Shown here piece by piece: positions 58,740 through 64,000 of a stretch of 64,000 bases of DNA. Under the pieces are notes generated by a model. The model did not search any database. It was not told the DNA's origin and worked only from the letters and a program-made list of their open reading frames with translations. The DNA comes from Cryptomeria japonica (taxonomy: Eukaryota; Streptophyta; Pinopsida; Cupressales; Cupressaceae), in the NCBI RefSeq assembly GCF_030272615.1, contig NC_081413.1, positions 717,171,867-717,235,866 on the forward strand. Direction: 5' to 3'. The translations under genes were made by a program, and so were the position numbers. Each line of letters opens with the position of its first letter. The stretch's first letter is position 1.

Positions 58740-60570
58740 ATGGCTTCCTCATCCTCCATTCCTGAATTTGTAGCAAACCCTACCATTTTGGAGAACATAA
58801 AAAGACCTAGGCCAATTTTCAAAATCATTCCTAAGATAGCTAATCTTGATGACTCTATTGGTGCATTTTCTAAAATCCTAAAGGGAGTGACGTTTGCTAA
58901 AGACCCTAGGGCATACATAAAATATAGAAATCATAGGAACTAAAGATTTGATGAACATGTACATGAATGTAATTACTGATAAGAATGGGGTAGTGAAACC
59001 AGAACATAAGATTGTTGAGGATTTAGGTTTCATAGGTATCCTCCAAATGTCAAAATTCTCAGATGAAGCCACCTGCTACGTCCTTAGCAGGGTTCATGGT
59101 GAATTTATGTGATTGGATTCATTGTTTGAAATTACCAAAGAAGCTATAAGGGCTGTTATAGGTTTACCCTCCACTGGTTCTAGACCTAATAAGAAGAAGA
59201 AAATTCCTAATAAAGAGGTTATGAGCTTAACCAGAGCTACATTTGACAGCTGACCACTTAGGGTCAATGACATAAAGGATGAAAATGTTAAATTTGCTAG
59301 CATGGTCATTGGTTATAAAGTTGGTCACACAAATAGGTTGAATTCAGTATCAAGTTCTTGTATCCAAAATGCATATGAAATGATATTGAACAAAGCTAAG
59401 ATTGATATTTGTGAATGGTTAAAAGATGAACTGTTACAAAATTTTCATAAGATCAAAGGAGATAAGAAAGGAAACTTCAAATTTGGAAATCTAATTGTAA
59501 GTCCAATGCTTTACTTTTCTAAGGAAATCCCCGGTATTGGTCACAAAGATTTTGCCTATGATATTTTTGTTGGAAAATAGATAAAGGAGGCAATTACCAG
59601 TATGGGAACTAACTGTATTGAATTGGTGAAAGATTACTTCAAGAATTTTAAAACAAAAATGAAACAAAGGGAAAGGATTCCACAGAGCATCGTAGACAAA
59701 TATGACAAACAAATATGCTTTGTAGTAAAGAGAGATGAGATATGGATAGTGTCAGTTAGACCCAGGACTGTTTGATTTATAAAGATGTGATATGAGGTGG
59801 ACTCTCACATCTTAGATTTATATGCAAAAAACCTATTAGATGCTCCACCAGAACCTTTTGAAGAAACTTTTGGCAATGTTGACACAATAGAGAAGGTAGT
59901 TGACATGCAAAAACAAAGGAAGAAAAGAGAAAAGTTTATGAAAGATGCTTCAAAATTGGTGAAGGAGGTAACAAAAGAAGTGATGAATATTAGTGGTATT
60001 GTTGCTAGTATGCAAAGCCAATCATAGCAGAAACTGGTAGCCCACATTTCTCCTATGGCTACTTCTTCTGATTCTGACACTGATCAAGTAGTAGAATTCA
60101 AGTGAGTGGATAGGAAGAAAAGAAAACCCCAACTGGCACTTGCTCCATCTCCCAAGAAGACAAGGACTCAAAGGAAAAAGCAACAAACTGAAAGAGAGCC
60201 CAGTGGTCCGAAAAAGAAGGTTACACCCAAGAAGAAAACAAAACCTAAGGCACTAGACACTCTTTCACTAGAAGAGCTAATAAATTAAATCACAAGAAGG
60301 TAACCTTGGGAATGTAAATAAGTTTTATCATTATTTCAATGATTCTGATAAGGAATCCATAGAGGAAAGCATTATTTTATACCTTGATGTATACAAGAAG
60401 GTACTCATTGAAGTTATAGATGTTTTGCCGAATGATTTATACTTGAGGCTAGAAGCTAAGAGGATGTCAATAATGGAGTTAGATAAGAAACTTAAGGTAG
60501 AAGCTTTACTTATTGTACATCTTGTTAACTCCAAACAAGAAATTGACGATCTACTTAAAGAGGCAAATAG
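58740..60570 (+). pseudogene. Element H extra ORF (plant transposon-protein-like), unidentified
   Basis: Starts at ATG 58740 (MASSSSIPEFVANPTILENI). After a frameshift near 58940 it continues VITDKNGVVKPEHKIVEDLG, ATCYVLSRVHGEFMWLDSLF, EITKEAIRAVIGLPSTGSRP, ASMVIGYKVGHTNRLNSVSS and LIVSPMLYFSKEIPGIGHKD. A Lys-rich stretch follows (VVDMQKQRKKREKFMKDASK and KKVTPKKKTKPKALDTLSLE), then an acidic helical tail to 60570, where element I cuts it. The xxEAIRAVIGLP block resembles a motif of putative plant transposon proteins found in some plant LTR elements. No enzyme motif or membrane segment seen. Stops near 59110, 59252, 59578, 59773, 60027 and 60103. Confidence 0.6.
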
Positions 60571-61697
60571 TGATGAACTTGAAAAGCACTAAGAGGGGGG
60601 GGGGGGGGGTGAATCAGTGACACCAAAAATAGAACTACTTTAAACATTGACCAGTAAATGAACTTTACAAAGCTTTTGAACACAATGCATGCAATAAAAA
60701 ATGATATAACAACATTTACAAAAAGTAAAACATTCACCATAACACAAGTGTTTGTATGTGGAAAATCCAAATAGGTAAAAACCACGGTGAGATGTAACTC
60801 ACAAGTTAACTATCTGCAGTAATAGATAACTGACCAGTTAAGGTCTACAAAGTGCTCTGCTTGGAGCGAATCTTGTTAGAGATCCCAAAGCTTGATTAGA
60901 AGCTTGTACCTTGTTAAAGGTAGTACCTTGTTAGGAGTAACCTCATTGGAGGATTTAAGAATCTAAACTAATGGATCACCTTGTTAAAGGATTTATACAA
61001 TGAAGCTTGTTAGAGCTTACCCGGTTAGGGGATTTGATTCTACTATAATTGTTAGAAAACAACAGATTTGTTTGATCTGTTCTGAGTAGCACAATACTTT
61101 CTTGATCAGATCCTTCTAAAAAAATTGAACACTTCTCTTTTGTATACTTTGCAACTTTACTCTTCTTAGCACATAACACTCTTTCACATATCATATTAAA
61201 TGATTCATTGTAATGTCAATATATAGACCTTAATTTTCATGTTGACCTTAAGAAATAAAAAACAATTGCCTAGGTACAGTGTATCTGGATAATTGATCAT
61301 AACTCATCACAAAAATTATCGTCAAAAAATTGTCGGTGGCATAACTCATCATGATATATGGTAACTCATCACAAAATTACCAAATACTGGTTGGAACAGT
61401 CAATACCAGTTTGAGTTAACTAATAGACCATTATTCACAAATCTTTTTTCATGATCTCCACTTGACCTCCATCTTGTTCTTCATCTTATCATATCTACAG
61501 GTTGCCTCATATGCACATACTGGCTGACACAAAGTACCGGTTAGAGATAACCACTAAGAATAACCTCTAACATACCGGTTGATAGAGTAAACAATTGAAG
61601 TTACACTAGTAGTCAATATAATCATGTGTGTGTGTGTGTGAGTGTTTCATCAATGACAACATATGATGAATATATTACAATCATCATCATGCCAACA
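60571..61697 (-). repeat. Element I 3' LTR (1127 bp)
   Basis: Starts TGATGAACTTGAAAAGCACT with a 15-base G-run at 60595-60609 and ends GCCAACA. Scattered CCTTGTTA(A)AGG-type blocks (60900-61000) resemble those in the B/D LTRs. A (GT)n run lies at 61625-61641. The start is placed where H's frame stops matching; it could be off by a few bases. Confidence 0.8.
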
Positions 61698-61980
61698 ATC
61701 TCCCCCTTTGGCATTGATGGCAACACTCAGAAAATTTTACAAAACAAATACCACTAAGTGTGCATACACAACACATATACTTATGATCCCCCTTAATGCA
61801 TACACCATACAAAATTTTCAAACACACATACATATTTCTACTCCCCCTTTGACAACAATGCCAAATTGAAAAAGAAAAAAATATATATAAAAAATGTGTA
61901 TCAAAGTGTTTAGAATATACAATAATAAAAATTTGAATCAATGTTCAGACATAAGCAATTTTCATGAATATAACATTATA
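61698..61980 (-). other. Element I polypurine tract and 3' untranslated region
   Basis: The plus strand ATCTCCCCCTTTGG at 61698-61711 gives a purine tract on the element strand, and CTCCCCCTTT recurs near 61841. No coding frame. Confidence 0.7.
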
Positions 61981-64000
61981 GCTCCTCTTCATCTATGACA
62001 ATGAATTCTCCTATGATTCCAATATGTTCTCAGTACACTCAAATGTAGAGATCAACTATGAATGAAATTCTTCCATTGAGTCCAGTGTGCAGGTTTTAGG
62101 GGTTGCTAAGATAGCTTCTACATTGGAGTAGGCTCTTTGAAGTATGTCTACCTGTGATGTAAGCTGACTCTTAAGTTCTCTAAGAGATCAAAGTCTCTTT
62201 GCCTTCTCATTAGTATAGATGTCCAGTTTGTTATGCAAATCATCTACAGATTTGCTAAAGGAAAGTATAGAGTCCCGAAGTGGGACATAGGCCTTGCATA
62301 TCTATTCCATTTCTTTCTCTATTTCAGTTTGTCTATTAGAAATGTCAGAATAAAAGAAAGTAACATTGGAGGTAGAAGAAAGATACTTTCCTCCCATTTC
62401 AATAGCTTTACTCAACAAACTTTTATTGTGTGATAGAGCCATTTTGCCACTATCAATATCCTTTGTCAATTTGTCTCCATTTTTTTTCTTGTGATTCTTT
62501 TCAACGTATACATGAGCAACTTCTTCCAGTGACTTGATTTGATCATATTCTTTTGCAACTAACTGACCAAGTTTGTTGATAGGTGTAGGAAGATGCGCGG
62601 TAGATGTTTTTGGTAGTAAACCAGATAGAATCTCTACCGCAGGCTGAATTGTTTCAGATTCAATCTTCTGCTCTTTCAACCTCTTCTTATGTTCTCTAAA
62701 TTGCATAACATTTTCAATCTTCATCATTTCTAATATTGTCACATTTTCTACATCAATGGTTCCTGAGATACTCAAATATTCATCATCATCCTCATCAATC
62801 TATTTTTTCTTTATCGATTAAGAGGATACGACTTTGATGATTGCTTTCTTAGTATTCTTATTTGTTTTCTTTTTAGGTGACTGAGTGACAATATTTCTAG
62901 TAGGCTCTGTCTGAGTGACCAATGGAGTTTGGGGTTTCTTTAGTTGTTCTGCTACCAGTGGATTGTCCACTTTTAGTTGAGTTGCTAGTTGCTCAACTAA
63001 TTTAACCTATGGATCTTCAACATTTGGGGGCTCCATATTTGGTGTAGTGTTATCTCCGGATAGGTCAACTATGTCATGAGAATCATCAATAATATGAATA
63101 GTGGTGTCACCTTTGATAGGATAGACCATGTCTACTTGAACTATTTCTTCTTCATCCATTTCTGGTTGGTTAACATCATCAACAACATCTTCTACATTAT
63201 TAGAAGACTGTACAAGTTCTTTCGTCCTTTTGATGTTGAATGCTATGTGGTGGGTTTCTGTCTCAACAATTGACCGCTTTCCACTAAGAAGCTTTAATCT
63301 TCTTGCTTTGAACATAAATTTTTCTTTATATCTTTCCACTATAGTGCTAATTGCATCTTTTGAGAATTTAGAAAAATATTGTACAAATACTTTATCAATG
63401 GTTTGCTTTTCAATCTTTACAACTTCTTCCCATTTATTCAAAAGAATGGTGTACAAATAATTTGAAATATCTTTCTCAATATCATGAGGTAATCTACTAT
63501 AGTGATTACCTGTTGCACAACTTCTTCTTTTTCTTCTACTGTGAAAGAATCAAAGTACTCTTTAACATTTTCAAATTTGTTTCCCCCAATGTCTTCATAA
63601 TCCTCTCAAAATGACTTTCCGATTTGAACTTTGATAAGTCAATAGGTGAAGTTGCCTTCGACATTTCCTTAACCTTTTTAGATACTCTGTTGGTTGATTT
63701 TACCTTCTTTGGTTCTTCATCAGAATCCATCCCCTTAGATTTTGGTTGCAAACTTAATTTTCTACCTCTCTTCTTTGTCTCCTTCTTGATATATACTTTG
63801 GTTTCCGATTCCTTTTTGGTTTGGATGCTTTGGGTAACCCTAATACTTTTTATTGCTGGAGATGCTTCATCAGACTTCTTATTCCTTCCTCTTACACTGT
63901 TAGCAGGTGCAGTAGTGGTTTGAGCAGGTGCATCTTGGACTTCTGCAATGTCTAATTTAACCTTCTTTTTATCTATAGGTGATGCTAATAGAGTATTAGC
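61981..64000 (-). pseudogene. Element I extra ORF next to the 3' LTR, unidentified
   Basis: Minus-strand pieces in order from the window edge: about 63755-64000 (Lys-rich, ending KKETKKRGRKLSL), 63536-63751 (DSDEEPKKVKSTNRVSKKVK, LSKFKSESHFERIMKTLGET), 63007-63456 (YTILLNKWEEVVKIEKQTID, VQYFSKFSKDAISTIVERYK, then acidic), and 62302-62775 (ENVMQFREHKKRLKEQKIES, LLPKTSTAHLPTPINKLGQL, IEMGGKYLSSTSNVTFFYSD). Composition and layout (basic linker, then a helical block) resemble the C-terminal half of the H extra ORF. It lies between where pol would end and the LTR, the position of env-like ORFs in some plant copia elements. No membrane segment or signal was seen. Confidence 0.55.

Larger units (their letters stand above)
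56031..60570 (+). mobile_element. LTR retrotransposon H (plus strand, pol not found)
   Basis: 5' LTR 56031-56899, a consensus tRNA-Met primer binding site (56902-56914), a Gag-like frame with four zinc knuckles, and an extra ORF (58740-60570). No protease, integrase or RT blocks lie between them. The element is interrupted twice: by a TRIM (57911-58253) and, at 60570/60571, by element I. Its 3' end lies beyond the window. It looks like a deletion derivative or a non-autonomous copia relative. Confidence 0.8.
60571..64000 (-). mobile_element. LTR retrotransposon I (minus strand, 3' end only)
   Basis: 3' LTR 60571-61697, a polypurine tract directly inside it, and a decayed minus-strand ORF to the window edge. 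The LTR shares the G-run start and the CCAACA end with the copia elements B and D. The 5' part lies outside the window. It inserted in the extra ORF of element H. Confidence 0.8.

Noticed and set aside
61625-61641. Short GT dinucleotide run in the element I LTR
   Set aside because: Too short and common to be of note.

Overview
The window reads as intergenic chromatin of a large plant nuclear genome. Nearly everything recognisable is a decayed transposable element. There is no intact host gene, tRNA, rRNA, CRISPR array or bacterial-style operon. Very long LTR elements, deep nesting, plant-type Ty1/copia and Ty3/gypsy elements, a hAT transposase and a TRIM element point to a seed plant. The amount of old, stop-ridden sequence suggests a gymnosperm (conifer-like), but that is inference only.

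Left block (1-19322) is a three-level nest, all on the minus strand. A gypsy element (C, 12597-19322; the rest lies left of the window) holds a copia element (B, 5057-12596; also running off the left edge). Element B holds another copia element (A, 1-5056) inside its 3' LTR. Element C shows gag, a plant gypsy protease and a G-patch segment. Its 2.3 kb leader carries a degenerate minisatellite.

Middle-left block (19323-34320) has an unidentified protein pseudogene (20211-21178), tandem repeats (21561-22356) and a long unrecognised plus-strand coding region X (22675-34320). X has a G-patch and a coiled coil. A complete minus-strand copia element D (23275-30880, perfect target duplication TTGGG) splits it. 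D belongs to the same family as B.

Middle-right block (35447-51048) is a minus-strand hAT transposase relic cut by a 12.1 kb element F (36138-48257, perfect target duplication GGTTG). F has two LTRs of about 4.1 kb and a 3.8 kb interior that encodes Gag and a long extension but no pol. It is a large non-autonomous retrotransposon of LARD type.

Right block (about 51049-64000) is a second nest. Copia element G (minus) is broken at its primer binding site by element H (plus; 5' LTR, zinc-knuckle Gag and an extra ORF, no pol visible). H was in turn hit by a 343 bp TRIM element (57911-58253) and by element I (minus; 3' LTR 60571-61697), which runs off the right edge. H and I both carry an unusual pol-less extra ORF.

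All coding regions are pseudogenes with stops, frameshifts or lost catalytic residues. The longest open stretch is the 507-codon RT/RNase H of element D, and it lacks a catalytic aspartate. Boundaries were set by eye from TG...CA ends, primer binding sites, polypurine tracts and target duplications; no alignment or database search was run.
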